A stretch of 64,000 nt of DNA from Pseudomonadota bacterium (GTDB lineage Bacteria; Pseudomonadota; Alphaproteobacteria; Rhizobiales; Beijerinckiaceae), in NCBI GenBank assembly GCA_020161575.1, contig JAIUNR010000005.1, positions 237,147 to 301,146 on the forward strand, read 5' to 3'. Positions 17,853-26,359 of this stretch are shown here, one piece after another (within the stretch, counting starts at the first letter, position 1; every line of letters begins with the position of its first letter). A model generated the notes under the pieces. That model had not been told where the DNA came from. It saw only the letters and a list, made by a program, of their open reading frames with translations, and ran no database searches. The translations under genes and the position numbers were made by a program.

Positions 17853-18443
17853 ATGCCCCTCATCGCCCCGCTTTCGACGGACCATGACGCTGAAGTCATG
17901 GCGCTTGCGACATTCTTCAACGAGACGTTGGGCTTTCCGCCCAATTCGATCCTGACGATGCAGCGCCGTCCGGCCATCGCAAAAGCCTTCATCGGGCTCA
18001 ACAAGGCGGTCATGGAAAATCGCGGTCGCGTCAGCGCCGAGCAGAAGCGGCTGATCGGCTATATCGCGAGCGCGACTGCCGGTTGCCGCTATTGCGAAGC
18101 CCACACGATCCTCGCGGCGGGGCGCTATGGTGGTTCAGCCGAAAGGCTTGCTGCGATCTGGGAATACAAGAGCAGCCCGCTCTTCAGCGAGGCGGAAAAA
18201 GCCGCTTTTGATTTCGCGCTTGCGGCGGCTTCAATCCCCAATGGCGTGGACGAGAGCATCGCCGCCAATCTCCGGGCCCATTGGGACGAGGGCGAAATCG
18301 TGGAAATTCTCGGCGTTATCGCGCTCTTCGGCTTCCTGAATCGCTGGAACGATTCGATGGGTACGACACTGGAAGCGGGCGCAGAAAACGCAGCCCTCGC
18401 CAATCTGACCGGCGCCGGCTGGAACAAGGGCAAACATCGCTGA
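17853..18443 (+). CDS. AhpD-like (carboxymuconolactone decarboxylase family) peroxidase-related protein
   Basis: 196 residues from ATG 17853, chosen for the GGAGAAGG ribosome binding site. It belongs to the AhpD/CMD superfamily: helical, with the redox/proton-relay motif E..CxxC...H in EQKRLIGYIASATAGC followed by RYCEAH. AhpD members act as alkylhydroperoxidases; many in this 'peroxidase-related' branch have no tested activity. The C-terminal half (VEILGVIALFGFLNRWNDSMGT) matches that branch. It is divergent from mccA across a 332-base gap with an operator-like palindrome. Confidence 0.87.
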   Translation: MPLIAPLSTDHDAEVMALATFFNETLGFPPNSILTMQRRPAIAKAFIGLNKAVMENRGRVSAEQKRLIGYIASATAGCRYCEAHTILAAGRYGGSAERLAAIWEYKSSPLFSEAEKAAFDFALAAASIPNGVDESIAANLRAHWDEGEIVEILGVIALFGFLNRWNDSMGTTLEAGAENAALANLTGAGWNKGKHR

Positions 18444-18506
18444 CAAGAATCAAGCCCGCGATGACGGGCGGCGATGCCGAAACATCACCGCCCGAATCTA
18501 GACCGC

Positions 18507-18857
18507 TTACTTCGCGGCGACGACCATGATCTCGACGAGATAATCCGGCGTCGCGAGGCCGGCCTGAACCGTGGCGCGCGCCGGGGTGTTGCCCGGGCTC
18601 ACCCAGGCATCCCACACCGCGTTCATCGCCTGGAAGTTCTTCATATCGGTGATCCAGATATTGGCGCGCAGCAGCTTGGACTTGTCGGTGCCGGCCTTGG
18701 CGAGGAACCCGTCGATCTGCGCGAGCACATCCTTGGTCTGGCCGGTAATGTCCATCTTGGTATCGCTGGCGACAATGCCGGCGAGGTAGACGGTATCGCC
18801 ATGCACGACGGCCTTGGACATGCGCGGGCCGCAATCGATACGCTGGATCGAGGACAT
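18507..18857 (-). CDS. RidA family protein
   Basis: 116 residues from ATG 18857, chosen for the AAGGAG site eight bases upstream. Typical RidA deaminases are about 125-130 residues. Family blocks: MSKAVVHGDTVYLAGIVASD near the start, TGQTKDVLAQIDGFLAKAGTDKSKLLRANIWITDM, and FQAMNAVWDAWV followed by PARATVQAGLATPDYLVEI, in which the Arg of PARA and the final Glu sit at the usual active-site positions. So an imine hydrolase role is reasonable; the substrate is unknown. It converges on the AhpD-like gene. Confidence 0.9.
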   Translation of the reverse strand: MSSIQRIDCGPRMSKAVVHGDTVYLAGIVASDTKMDITGQTKDVLAQIDGFLAKAGTDKSKLLRANIWITDMKNFQAMNAVWDAWVSPGNTPARATVQAGLATPDYLVEIMVVAAK

Positions 18858-19017
18858 GGAAAACTCCTTGAAAGGTGGAAGAGAAGGCAAGTGACGCCAG
18901 CAGATACCGAAAGAAGCCGCGCCTTTCGAGCGGAAAATGGGCTGCGTGCGAAATCAAGGGTGCGAATCCTTCTCGCCGCTCCGGTCGCCGATACACGCGC
19001 TCTCCGGCGCCGCAGGC

Positions 19018-19776
19018 TTATCCCCTGCCCACAAACGGCATCTTGGTCGCCATGACATTCATGGTCAGGATATTCGCCTCCAGAGGCAGGCTCGCCATGT
19101 GCAGCACCGCCTCGGCGACATGACGCACATCCATCGTCGCCTCGACCGCGATGTCTCCATTCGCCTGGGTGATGCCGCGCGCCATCGGCATCGCCATCTC
19201 GGTCAGCGCATTGCCGATATCGATCTGCCCGACGGCGATATCGTATTTGCGCCCGTCAAGCGCGCCGCTCTTCGTCAGCCCGAGCACGGCATGCTTGGTG
19301 GCCGTGTAGGGCGCGGAATTCGGCCGCGGCGCATAAGCCGAGACGGAGCCGTTATTGATGATGCGCCCGCCGCGCGGGTTCTGCCGGCGCATGATGCGGA
19401 ACGCCGCCTGCATACCGTAGAAGACACCGGAAAGGTTGGTATCGACCACCTTCCGCCAGGCATCGACCGGCAATTCGTCGATCGAAACCGGCGGCGCGCT
19501 GATCCCCGCATTGTTGAAGACCACATCGATCCGGCCGAACTCCGCAACCAGCGCGTCGAAAGCGGCATTCACTTCGTCAGACGCGGTCACATCGGCGACA
19601 AGCACGCGGCCGTTTGCGCTCGAATCGCCGGCCATGCATCGCGTTTCGTCGAGGGTTTCGCGCCGCCGCCCGAGCAAACCCACCTTGTATCCCGCGCCGA
19701 GAAAGGCCAGGGCCACGGCGCGTCCGATACCGGACCCGGCGCCGGTAACCAGCGCGATTTTCGTCTGTTCCATCAT
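19018..19776 (-). CDS. Short-chain dehydrogenase/reductase
   Basis: 252 residues. NAD(P)-dependent oxidoreductase of the classical SDR type: cofactor motif [10 protein letters not shown] near the N-terminus, NNAG at the end of strand four, catalytic Ser in [10 protein letters not shown] and YTATK as the YxxxK pair. The basic residues in GRRRETL after strand two suggest NADP preference. The substrate cannot be told from sequence. The start codon lies right after a terminator that closes the upstream BLUF gene, so it has its own promoter or depends on read-through. Confidence 0.92.
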   Translation of the reverse strand: MMEQTKIALVTGAGSGIGRAVALAFLGAGYKVGLLGRRRETLDETRCMAGDSSANGRVLVADVTASDEVNAAFDALVAEFGRIDVVFNNAGISAPPVSIDELPVDAWRKVVDTNLSGVFYGMQAAFRIMRRQNPRGGRIINNGSVSAYAPRPNSAPYTATKHAVLGLTKSGALDGRKYDIAVGQIDIGNALTEMAMPMARGITQANGDIAVEATMDVRHVAEAVLHMASLPLEANILTMNVMATKMPFVGRG

Positions 19777-19777
19777 G

Positions 19778-19803
19778 AGAAAAGCCTCCGTTGCGGCGGA
19801 GGC
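19778..19803 (-). terminator. Rho-independent terminator after the BLUF gene
   Basis: Stem GCCTCCG/CGGAGGC with a 6-base loop, followed on the minus strand by TTTTCTC. It sits between the BLUF stop codon (19825) and the SDR start codon (19776). Confidence 0.8.
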
Positions 19804-19824
19804 TAGCCTTCAGGCAGAAGGATG

Positions 19825-20346
19825 TCATCCGTTCATGGCGCTGCGCGGCATGCGCTCGAACGCCGGGGGCGGTGCTCCGAAGGGACGCGCGGGATGCGCC
19901 GCGACCCGCTCGCTCTCGGCCATGTCGGAAGCGATACGAGAGATGATGTCGCGCAGGATCGGCTTCGCCATGCCGAAGCGACCGACATAATCATGCAGCA
20001 GCCCGAATTTCGGGCCGAGATCCATGGTCTTGCCCTTCACGATATCGATCGACCAGCCCATGGACCAATTATAGAATTCCCGCGTGCGGATCTGGGCGTT
20101 GGAAATGAGCTGGAGATCGAAATGACGATCATCGCGGATGATCTTCGAGAAGAGCAGCGCCACCCGTCCGAAATCGCCTTCAATGGCCTGATAGAAATAC
20201 CCGTTATTGTAGAGAAGAAACCCCGTCAGCCCATGTGCATCGTTATAGGCCTGGGCGTGGCGGCGAATATCTTCCAGCATGTCACGGAACTGCTCGTTTC
20301 CCGGCAGGATGCGTGATTTGCTGCGATAAACAAGTGCGACTTCCAT
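19825..20346 (-). CDS. BLUF-domain blue-light sensor
   Basis: 173 residues: a BLUF domain (1-100) and a helical, Pro-rich tail without an enzymatic output domain, as in short BLUF proteins (PixD, BlrB class). BLUF domains bind FAD and respond to blue light through a Tyr-Gln hydrogen-bond switch. The key residues are all there: Y7, N35, Q53 (FYQAIEG), and W94/M96 in NWSMGW, plus DDRH of the family core. The partner protein is unknown. A terminator follows at 19778-19803. A second, degenerate BLUF protein is encoded at 48633-49040. Confidence 0.93.
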   Translation of the reverse strand: MEVALVYRSKSRILPGNEQFRDMLEDIRRHAQAYNDAHGLTGFLLYNNGYFYQAIEGDFGRVALLFSKIIRDDRHFDLQLISNAQIRTREFYNWSMGWSIDIVKGKTMDLGPKFGLLHDYVGRFGMAKPILRDIISRIASDMAESERVAAHPARPFGAPPPAFERMPRSAMNG

Positions 20347-20470
20347 CCAAATTCCCTCCGGCGCGATGTTTCTTCATCCTGTTTCGGCGGACGCACGAAT
20401 CACATGCTCTTGGCACAGCAATGCTGCCCATTAGTTGTGTGTTGTCAAATTTTGATCGTAAAAGTTGTAT

Positions 20471-20713
20471 TCAGCGGGCGGATGCCTGCTTCGCCGCTGC
20501 GATGGCGCCGGCCAGGGCGGCGCGGGCGAGCGGCGAATTGCGCCAGCAGGTGGAGCCGAGCGCGCGGGAAATTTCCGCGCAAAGCACGCCGGCATCCTGC
20601 CCCGCGAGCGTGGCCAGATCCACGATGCCGTATTCCTCCAGCCTTTGGACCACCTTCGGCCCGACGCCTTTCACGGCAAGGAGGATTTCGCGGTCAGCGG
20701 GGGAAAAGGGCAT
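20471..20713 (-). CDS. Helix-hairpin-helix protein
   Basis: 80 residues. A helix-hairpin-helix motif (LAVKGVGPKVVQRLEEYGI, then VDLATLA) fills the N-terminal half; such motifs bind DNA backbone without sequence preference or mediate protein contacts. The C-terminal half (LGSTCWRNSPLARAALAGAIAAAK) has a single Cys and a helix. In layout it is like small Cdd1/DUF4332-type HhH proteins, but I cannot assign it firmly. It is followed by a 125-base gap before the BLUF gene and preceded by palindromic repeats. Confidence 0.7.
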   Translation of the reverse strand: MPFSPADREILLAVKGVGPKVVQRLEEYGIVDLATLAGQDAGVLCAEISRALGSTCWRNSPLARAALAGAIAAAKQASAR

Positions 20714-20748
20714 GGGAATATCCGGTCAAAACGATTGCACGCATCACC

Positions 20749-20836
20749 CGTCATGGTCGGGCTTGGCCCGACCATCCACGACTTGCGACGTTACGAAGGT
20801 AAGTCGTGGATACCCGCCCCAAGGGCGGGCATGACG
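20749..20836. repeat. REP/BIME-like composite palindrome
   Basis: Two GC-rich hairpins in opposite orientation (GGTCGGGC/GCCCGACC and CCCGCCC/GGGCGGG) lie inside a nested inverted repeat: outer arms CGTCATG/CATGACG and inner arms ATCCACGACTT (20774-20784) with AAGTCGTGGAT (20801-20811), both perfect. This is the build of the scattered intergenic palindromes known from many Rhizobiales genomes. Only one full copy lies in this window. Confidence 0.75.
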
Positions 20837-20904
20837 CGCGCGGGAACGGCATAACAAGGAGTCTTTCATCGATTCTGGATCACGTCCGTTGCTGCGCATC
20901 TCCG

Positions 20905-20931
20905 GGAATGACGGGGAGGGTGCGTCATTCC
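20905..20931. repeat. Second short inverted repeat next to the REP-like element
   Basis: GGAATGACG (20905-20913) and CGTCATTCC (20923-20931) form a 9-base perfect stem. It continues the palindromic stretch that fills 20714-20959 up to the AT-rich island. No gene is seen in that interval. Confidence 0.6.
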
Positions 20932-20959
20932 TGACCGAGCATAGCGAGGGGCGGAACAA

Positions 20960-21271
20960 CTATTTGCTGATGAACGCCCCACACCGGATTTGCTCTATTT
21001 GGTCAGATGGAAATACCAATATTCTTGACCCTGAAAAGCCTATAACACGCCTATCGTCATAACGAAAAATACTAATTCCGACGAATTCCCCTTTTTTCAA
21101 TATAAGATTGCATTCCTTTCCTGGATGAAGTTTTATATAAAAACTTCCATAATAATTGCCAAAAAGCATAATAAACGCTAGGGACAATATGGAATACCTT
21201 GAGTGGTATTCTGAAAAATTTAAAAAATGCTTCACACAATAAAACATAAAATACAAGGCTAAAAGCGCCAT
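20960..21271 (-). pseudogene. AT-rich membrane-protein frame, downstream part
   Basis: 103 residues if started at ATG 21271; no function recognised. A hydrophobic N-terminus (ALLALYFMFYCVKHFL, ILSLAFIMLFGNYYGSFYI) is followed by a soluble tail (CNLILKKGEFVGISIFRYDD). The frame is open without a break from 21385, 38 codons further upstream, and is the same frame as the small gene at 21386-21649; one TAA (21386-21388) is all that separates them. No ribosome binding site is evident before ATG 21271. I read it as the 3' part of one gene broken by a nonsense change, but a separate gene cannot be excluded. Base composition is far poorer in GC than anywhere else in the window. Confidence 0.5.
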
Positions 21272-21385
21272 TTGAGAGGCAATTAGAAAATCTAATGAGT
21301 TTAATTTAAAATATAAATCAAATAATAATATAAAAATAACAAATAAAATATATATTAATATCTCAATTTTGCTATTTTCTCCAAA

Positions 21386-21649
21386 TTATACTGCAGAAGA
21401 AAGCCAAATTGGGGGCTTTTCTTTTAGAAAGAAGTTAAGAATATGACCGGTGAAACCAAAAATAAATATTAAATATATATGTATAGAAAATATTGGTTGT
21501 ATTAAATCAGCGATAGAAGCGCTAGCGAACAAATAGCTCCCGATGTATTTGAAGATAGCAAAATTAAATCCTGCAGCATACGCAATAGAACAGCTTAATA
21601 TTGCGTAAAATATAGCTTTTAGATTACGCGGAACCAATTCATCCATCAC
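21386..21649 (-). CDS. AT-rich small membrane protein, possibly truncated
   Basis: Up to 87 residues; start GTG 21649 or ATG 21646, preceded by a very G-rich stretch that could serve as ribosome binding site and only 9 bases after the mccB stop codon. Two hydrophobic segments are predicted (FYAILSCSIAYAAGFNFAIF and FSIHIYLIFIFGFTGHILNF). Phe, Ile and Tyr are unusually common and codons end in A or T. It ends at a TAA beyond which the same frame stays open for another 141 codons to 20960. No homologue recognised; foreign origin is likely from composition. Confidence 0.5.
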   Translation of the reverse strand: MMDELVPRNLKAIFYAILSCSIAYAAGFNFAIFKYIGSYLFASASIADLIQPIFSIHIYLIFIFGFTGHILNFFLKEKPPIWLSSAV

Positions 21650-21658
21650 TTCCCCCCC

Positions 21659-23266
21659 TCACATCCTGAACACGCCGAAGCGCGTCTCGGGGATCGGCGC
21701 GTTGAGGCACGCCGAGAATGCCAGCGCGAGCACGCGGCGCGTCTCGGAGGGCAGGATGATGCCGTCATCCCACAGCCGCGCGGTGGCGTGGTAGGGATGC
21801 CCCTCCTCCTCGTATTTCGCGCGGATCGGCGCCTTGAACGCCTCCTCCTCCGCTGCCGGCCATGATTTGCCCTCGGCTTCGAGATTGTCGCGGCGCACGG
21901 TTGCGAGCACCGAGGCGGCCTGTTCGCCGCCCATCACGGAAATCCGCGAATTCGGCCAGGTGAAGAGGAAGCGGGGCGAATAGGCGCGCCCGCACATGCC
22001 GTAATTGCCGGCGCCGAACGAGCCGCCCACGAGCAGCGTGATCTTCGGCACCTCCGCCGAGGCCACTGCCGTCACCAGCTTGGCGCCATCCTTGGCGATG
22101 CCGCCCGCCTCGTATTGGCTGCCGACCATGAAGCCGGAAATATTCTGGAGGAACAGCAGCGGAATGCGGCGCTGGCAGCACAATTCGATGAAATGCGCGC
22201 CCTTGAGCGCGCTTTCCGAGAAGAGAATGCCGTTATTGGCGATGATCCCCACCGGCATGCCATGGATGGCGGCGAAACCGGTGACGAGCGTCGTGCCATA
22301 GAGCGCCTTGAACTCGTCGAAGCGCGAGCCATCGACAAGGCGGCCGATCACCTCGCGGATATCATATTGGCGCTTCAAATCCGTGGGGACGAGCGCTTCC
22401 AGCTCAGCCGGATCGAGAAGCGGATCTTCGGGTTCGGAAAGCGCGATGTCGATGTTCTTGCGCGAATTCAGGTTCGCGACGACCCGCCGCGCCAAAGCCA
22501 GCGCGTGGCCGTCATCCGCCGCGTAATGATCGGCGACGCCGGAGCGGCGGGCATGGACATCCGCCCCGCCGAGATCTTCCGCCGAGACCACCTCGCCGGT
22601 CGCGGCCTTCACCAAGGGTGGGCCACCGAGGAAGATCGTGCCCTGCTGGCGCACGATGATGGTTTCATCCGACATGGCCGGAACATAGGCGCCGCCCGCG
22701 GTACATGAGCCCATCACCACCGCGACCTGGGGGATGCCCATGCCCGAAAGCCGCGCCTGATTGTAGAAGATGCGGCCGAAATGCTCCCGATCGGGGAAAA
22801 CATCGGTCTGGTGCGGCAAGTTCGCACCGCCGGAATCCACCAGATAGAGGCAGGGAAGCCGGTTCTGCATCGCGATTTCCTGCGCGCGCAGATGCTTCTT
22901 CACGGTCATGGGATAATAGGTGCCGCCCTTGATGGTCGCGTCGTTGCACACCACCATCACCTCGCGCCCTTCGACGCGGCCGATGCCCGCGATCATGCCG
23001 GCGCCGTGGATGTCGTCGTCATACATGCCGTTGGCTGCGAGCGCGCCGATCTCGAGGAAGGCCGAGCCGGGATCGAGCAGGTTCAGCACCCTGTCCCTCG
23101 GCAGCAGCTTGCCGCGCGAGAGATGACGCTCACGCGCCTTTTCCGGCCCGCCCAAGGCGGCGATGCGGCGCTTCTCGATGAGATCCGCGCGGATGGCGCC
23201 CCAGGCCTGCGCATTGGCCTCAGCCTCGGGAGAACGCGGATCGAAACTCGAACGGATCGTCGCCAT
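21659..23266 (-). CDS. mccB: Methylcrotonyl-CoA carboxylase carboxyltransferase subunit
   Basis: 535 residues. Transfers CO2 from carboxybiotin to 3-methylcrotonyl-CoA. Blocks typical of the MCC beta branch: [60 protein letters not shown] region, [15 protein letters not shown], the oxyanion segment [25 protein letters not shown] region, and near the C-terminus [20 protein letters not shown] and [20 protein letters not shown]-type blocks. This set distinguishes it from propionyl-CoA carboxylase. Partner of mccA at 15565-17520, though about 4 kb of other genes lie between. The GST gene is 112 bases upstream. Confidence 0.92.
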   Translation of the reverse strand: MATIRSSFDPRSPEAEANAQAWGAIRADLIEKRRIAALGGPEKARERHLSRGKLLPRDRVLNLLDPGSAFLEIGALAANGMYDDDIHGAGMIAGIGRVEGREVMVVCNDATIKGGTYYPMTVKKHLRAQEIAMQNRLPCLYLVDSGGANLPHQTDVFPDREHFGRIFYNQARLSGMGIPQVAVVMGSCTAGGAYVPAMSDETIIVRQQGTIFLGGPPLVKAATGEVVSAEDLGGADVHARRSGVADHYAADDGHALALARRVVANLNSRKNIDIALSEPEDPLLDPAELEALVPTDLKRQYDIREVIGRLVDGSRFDEFKALYGTTLVTGFAAIHGMPVGIIANNGILFSESALKGAHFIELCCQRRIPLLFLQNISGFMVGSQYEAGGIAKDGAKLVTAVASAEVPKITLLVGGSFGAGNYGMCGRAYSPRFLFTWPNSRISVMGGEQAASVLATVRRDNLEAEGKSWPAAEEEAFKAPIRAKYEEEGHPYHATARLWDDGIILPSETRRVLALAFSACLNAPIPETRFGVFRM

Positions 23267-23378
23267 ACATGCCTCGCCAACAAGAAAGGGACGGAGCCGG
23301 AAGCTCCCTCCCCCTTATCGACGTTTCTTCCAGCGCTTTCAACGGGAAGCGCGTGCAATGCACAAAAGAGCGCGCGGC

Positions 23379-24101
23379 TCAGCGCCGCGCCGGTGTCCCC
23401 GTGGCCTGCGGCTTGTCGATGTTGTCAACGGCGGGAATCCGCCATGGCTCAGCCGTACCGGCATCGAACCATTTCTTGAAGGCCGGCAGGGCGTAGATGG
23501 CGTCGATATAGTCGTTGCTCGCCTGATCGACGGGGATTTCGTAGGAGCGGATGCGGGTAGCGACCGGCGCGAACATGGCATCGACCGCCCCGAACTTGCC
23601 GAAGAGAAAATCGCCTTCAGAGGCGGCTTCCGCCCGGAAACGCCGCCAGTAATTGGTGAGGCGCATGACATCCTGCTCCGCCTCAGGCGAAAGCCGGCGC
23701 GTGGCCTTGCGCCGCAGGTTCATCGGGCAATGGCTGCGCAGGGCCTGAAAGCCGCAATGCATCTCGCTTGCCAGCGCGCGGGCGAGGCCACGCCTGTCCG
23801 GATCAGCCGGCCAAAGCCCGGCTTCCGGGTGCCTGTCGGCGACATACTCGATGATCGCCAGCGATTCCCAGATCATCAGCGTGCCGAATTTGAGCGCAGG
23901 CACCTTGCCGGTCGGCGAATATTGCAAGGCAAGCTGGCGCGTATTGGATTGATCGAGCTGGATCAGCACCTCCGCGAAGGGGATGTTGTTCGCCGCCATC
24001 GCCAACCATGGCCGCAGCGACCAGGAGGAGTAATTCTTGTTGCCGATCACCAGCGTGAGTTTCGGCGGGTATCGATTCTGCTTTACCGGAAAGGCGGTCA
24101 C
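23379..24101 (-). CDS. Glutathione S-transferase family protein
   Basis: 240 residues. N-terminal thioredoxin-like domain with the catalytic Ser region NKNYSSWSLRPWL, the cis-Pro block SPTGKVPALKFG and ESLAIIEYVADRHPEAGLWP; then a helical C-terminal domain. It resembles the maleylacetoacetate isomerase/zeta-like branch in its SSWSLRPW motif, but the substrate is not predictable. It lies upstream of mccB and downstream of the rhodanese gene, all on the minus strand, with gaps too large to show coupling. Confidence 0.9.
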   Translation of the reverse strand: MTAFPVKQNRYPPKLTLVIGNKNYSSWSLRPWLAMAANNIPFAEVLIQLDQSNTRQLALQYSPTGKVPALKFGTLMIWESLAIIEYVADRHPEAGLWPADPDRRGLARALASEMHCGFQALRSHCPMNLRRKATRRLSPEAEQDVMRLTNYWRRFRAEAASEGDFLFGKFGAVDAMFAPVATRIRSYEIPVDQASNDYIDAIYALPAFKKWFDAGTAEPWRIPAVDNIDKPQATGTPARR

Positions 24102-24126
24102 GATCTTCTATCCTCCCTGACGGGTT

Positions 24127-24522
24127 TTACGGTCCGTCCACCGCGCCGCCGGATTTCTTCCAAGCGCCAAAGCCGCCGCGGATATGCGCGACGGGATTCA
24201 AGCCCATTTCCTGGGCCGTTCTTGCCGCAAGCGCCGAACGCCAGCCCCCCGCGCAGAAAAAAACAAACGTCTTGTCCTGCTGGAATTCGGGCTTGGCGTA
24301 GGGGCTTTCGGGGTCGATCCAGAATTCGAGCATTCCGCGCGGGCAATGGAAGGCGCCAGGCATGCGCCCCTCCCGCTCAAGCTCGCGCGGATCGCGCAGA
24401 TCGACGAAAAGCACGTCGGCACGCGCGAGCATCGTGCGCGCCTGATCGACCTCAAGGGTCGTTATGCCAGCTTCGGCTTCCGCCAGAAGCTGCTTGTAGC
24501 CCTTGGTGATGCGTTGAGGCAT
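24127..24522 (-). CDS. Rhodanese-domain protein
   Basis: 131 residues from ATG 24522 (MPQRITKGYKQLL). One rhodanese domain: DVLFVDLRDPRELEREGRMPGA and an active-site loop with Cys in FFCAGGWRSALAA, then GFGAWKKSGG. Rhodanese domains carry sulfane sulfur on this Cys; partner and acceptor are unknown. The loop CAGGWR, with Trp-Arg rather than a fully charged set, is common in single-domain bacterial forms of uncertain activity. It is divergent from the DUF3253 gene and 25 bases upstream of the GST gene. Confidence 0.9.
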   Translation of the reverse strand: MPQRITKGYKQLLAEAEAGITTLEVDQARTMLARADVLFVDLRDPRELEREGRMPGAFHCPRGMLEFWIDPESPYAKPEFQQDKTFVFFCAGGWRSALAARTAQEMGLNPVAHIRGGFGAWKKSGGAVDGP

Positions 24523-24634
24523 TCTACGCTCCGAATCGCCCGACGGCGCTACTTTTACCGACCCCGCGCGCCACTGCCAATGCGCAAGGATTATTGTCCG
24601 CCGCGCAGCGCGCCTCTTCCTGAAGGACCCAGCC

Positions 24635-24910
24635 ATGAACCAGAACCGGATGGATCTCTCCGTCATCGAGGCGGAAATGCTCGCACGCGCCGCCGACTGC
24701 GAGCCGGGAAAGACATTTTGCCCATCAGAAGTTGCGCGCGCGGTCGCGGGGCAAGCACCGGATGCCTGGGGCGCGGCGATGGTGCCGGTCCGGCGGGTTG
24801 CCGTAAAGCTGGCGCTCGAAGGGCGTCTGGTCATTCACCGCAAGGGAAAACCGGCCGATCCGCTGGATTTCAAAGGTGTTTATCGCCTGGCGCCTCCCAG
24901 GCTGGATTGA
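24635..24910 (+). CDS. DUF3253 family protein
   Basis: 91 residues with a winged-helix look. It matches DUF3253: GKTFCPSEVARAVAG, then WGAAMVPVRRVAVKLALEGRL and VIHRKGKPADPLDFKGVYRL. The family is small, widespread in Proteobacteria and without known function; its fold suggests nucleic-acid or protein binding. The start is supported by a GAAGGA ribosome binding site. It is divergent from the rhodanese gene. Confidence 0.85.
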   Translation: MNQNRMDLSVIEAEMLARAADCEPGKTFCPSEVARAVAGQAPDAWGAAMVPVRRVAVKLALEGRLVIHRKGKPADPLDFKGVYRLAPPRLD

Positions 24911-25046
24911 TTAAATTTTTCGCGATCGCTTGAACGACTTGTTGAGCACAACCGCTAGTATGCTCGCGACTTGCGCATCGGATTAGGCTTTTCGCAACGC
25001 CCCGCGCGCATTTTGCCCCTGCATTTCTCACTTGGCAGAGGCGACC

Positions 25047-26228
25047 ATGTTCGGCTTCAAGGCATTTCGGAAAGACAACAGGGGCGCGACGGCGATCGTG
25101 TTTTCGCTGGCGATCATCCCGGTCCTTGGCGGCTTCACGCTCGCCTATGATTATTCCTCCGTGATGACCGCGCGCTCGAACTACCAGCGGATTACGGATT
25201 CCGCCGCTCTGGCCGGGGCGACGGCATCGAACAGCGACAGCGACAATTTGCGCAAGCAGCGCGCCAAGGAATGGTTCGACGCACAGGTCGCGGCCAACAA
25301 TCTCACGCCGGTCTCGTCCCAGTTCGATGTGACGAACGGCGCCGTCACCGTGAAGGCAGGATTCACCCAGAAGTCGCTTTTCAGCATTTCCGGGCTTGGC
25401 GAATACAATGTCGGCGTCTCATCAACCGCGCTGATCAGCCAGGAAGCCATCCGCCGGGTGCTTGATGTCGCCATGTGTATCGACGCCACGGGCTCGATGC
25501 AGAACACGATCGACAGCGTCAAGTCCCGTGCGCAGAGCTTCTCCGCCGATCTCAATACCGCGCTGAAGAACCGCGGCTACGATGCATTCGATTACACCCG
25601 CATCCGGGTCGTGTTCTATCGCGATTATTTCGCCGATCGCGGAAACAAGCCGGTTGCAAGCCCGTCCTACTCCTACGAGTATGGCAGCTGGATCAGCAAC
25701 GCGCCGCCGATGACGAAATCGGATTTCTTCCCGCAGCCCGCTGAGAAGAGCGCGCTTGAAACCTTCATCGGCAGCGAGAAGGCGATGGGCGGCGGCGATC
25801 TGCCTGAATCCGGCTATGAATGCATCAACGAGGCCATGGCGTCCAAGTGGTTCAAGAAGAACGATGTCATTCCCGGCACGGAATACAAGGCCGATGAGAT
25901 ATACCCGGTGGTCATCCTGTGGTCGGATGCCGATGCGCAGCCGGTCGGCAAGGCGAACGCGGTCGCGCAATTGGCCTATCCCGCCGCCATGCCGCGCGAC
26001 AATCTCAGCTTCCTCGCCCGTTGGAACGCGGAAGGCATCATCGACCAGAAGAACCGCCTGCTCGTCCATTTCGGCCTGTGCAACAATGGCTCCTGGAGCA
26101 CCGCGCGCATCATGACCGGCTATATGTGCGGCGGTACATTGAGCGAAGGCAATACCAACATGATCAACAAGATCGCCGACGTGATGGCTGTCCGCTACCA
26201 GAACAAGCTGACGCGCCTCACAAAATAA
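25047..26228 (+). CDS. TadG-like pilus assembly protein with vWA-like domain
   Basis: 393 residues from ATG 25047 (GGCAGAGG upstream). A single N-terminal membrane helix with the TadE/TadG signature (RGATAIVFSLAIIPVLGGFTLAYD), a TadG-type extension (SAALAGATA), then a von Willebrand factor A-like domain whose metal site reads DATGSM in place of DxSxS. TadG proteins belong to the Tad/Flp pilus system, probably in the periplasm. No other tad or flp gene is in the window, so it is an orphan copy. A strong bidirectional terminator follows. Confidence 0.85.
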   Translation: MFGFKAFRKDNRGATAIVFSLAIIPVLGGFTLAYDYSSVMTARSNYQRITDSAALAGATASNSDSDNLRKQRAKEWFDAQVAANNLTPVSSQFDVTNGAVTVKAGFTQKSLFSISGLGEYNVGVSSTALISQEAIRRVLDVAMCIDATGSMQNTIDSVKSRAQSFSADLNTALKNRGYDAFDYTRIRVVFYRDYFADRGNKPVASPSYSYEYGSWISNAPPMTKSDFFPQPAEKSALETFIGSEKAMGGGDLPESGYECINEAMASKWFKKNDVIPGTEYKADEIYPVVILWSDADAQPVGKANAVAQLAYPAAMPRDNLSFLARWNAEGIIDQKNRLLVHFGLCNNGSWSTARIMTGYMCGGTLSEGNTNMINKIADVMAVRYQNKLTRLTK

Positions 26229-26297
26229 ACCCTCACGCCGGCATCACGGACGGGGGCAGAAGTCTCCGTCCGACCAATTCGGGCTGGAACGCCCTGT

Positions 26298-26324
26298 AAA
26301 AAGCCCGGCTCGCGCCGGGCTTTT
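26298..26324. terminator. Bidirectional terminator between TadG-like gene and ivd
   Basis: Stem GCCCGGC/GCCGGGC with a TCGC loop, A-run before and TTTT after. It lies between two convergent genes and can serve both. Confidence 0.9.
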
Positions 26325-26359
26325 GCATGGTGGGACTACTGGCTGCGTCCGCGCCGGTC

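Noticed and set aside
18945-18985. Stretch resembling the 3' part of a tRNA-Ser (GGTGCGAATCC then GCCGCTCC)
   Set aside because: T-loop and stem have mismatches, no D-arm or anticodon arm lies upstream, and no CCA follows. It could be a relic of an attachment site, but no integrase or mobile element is near.
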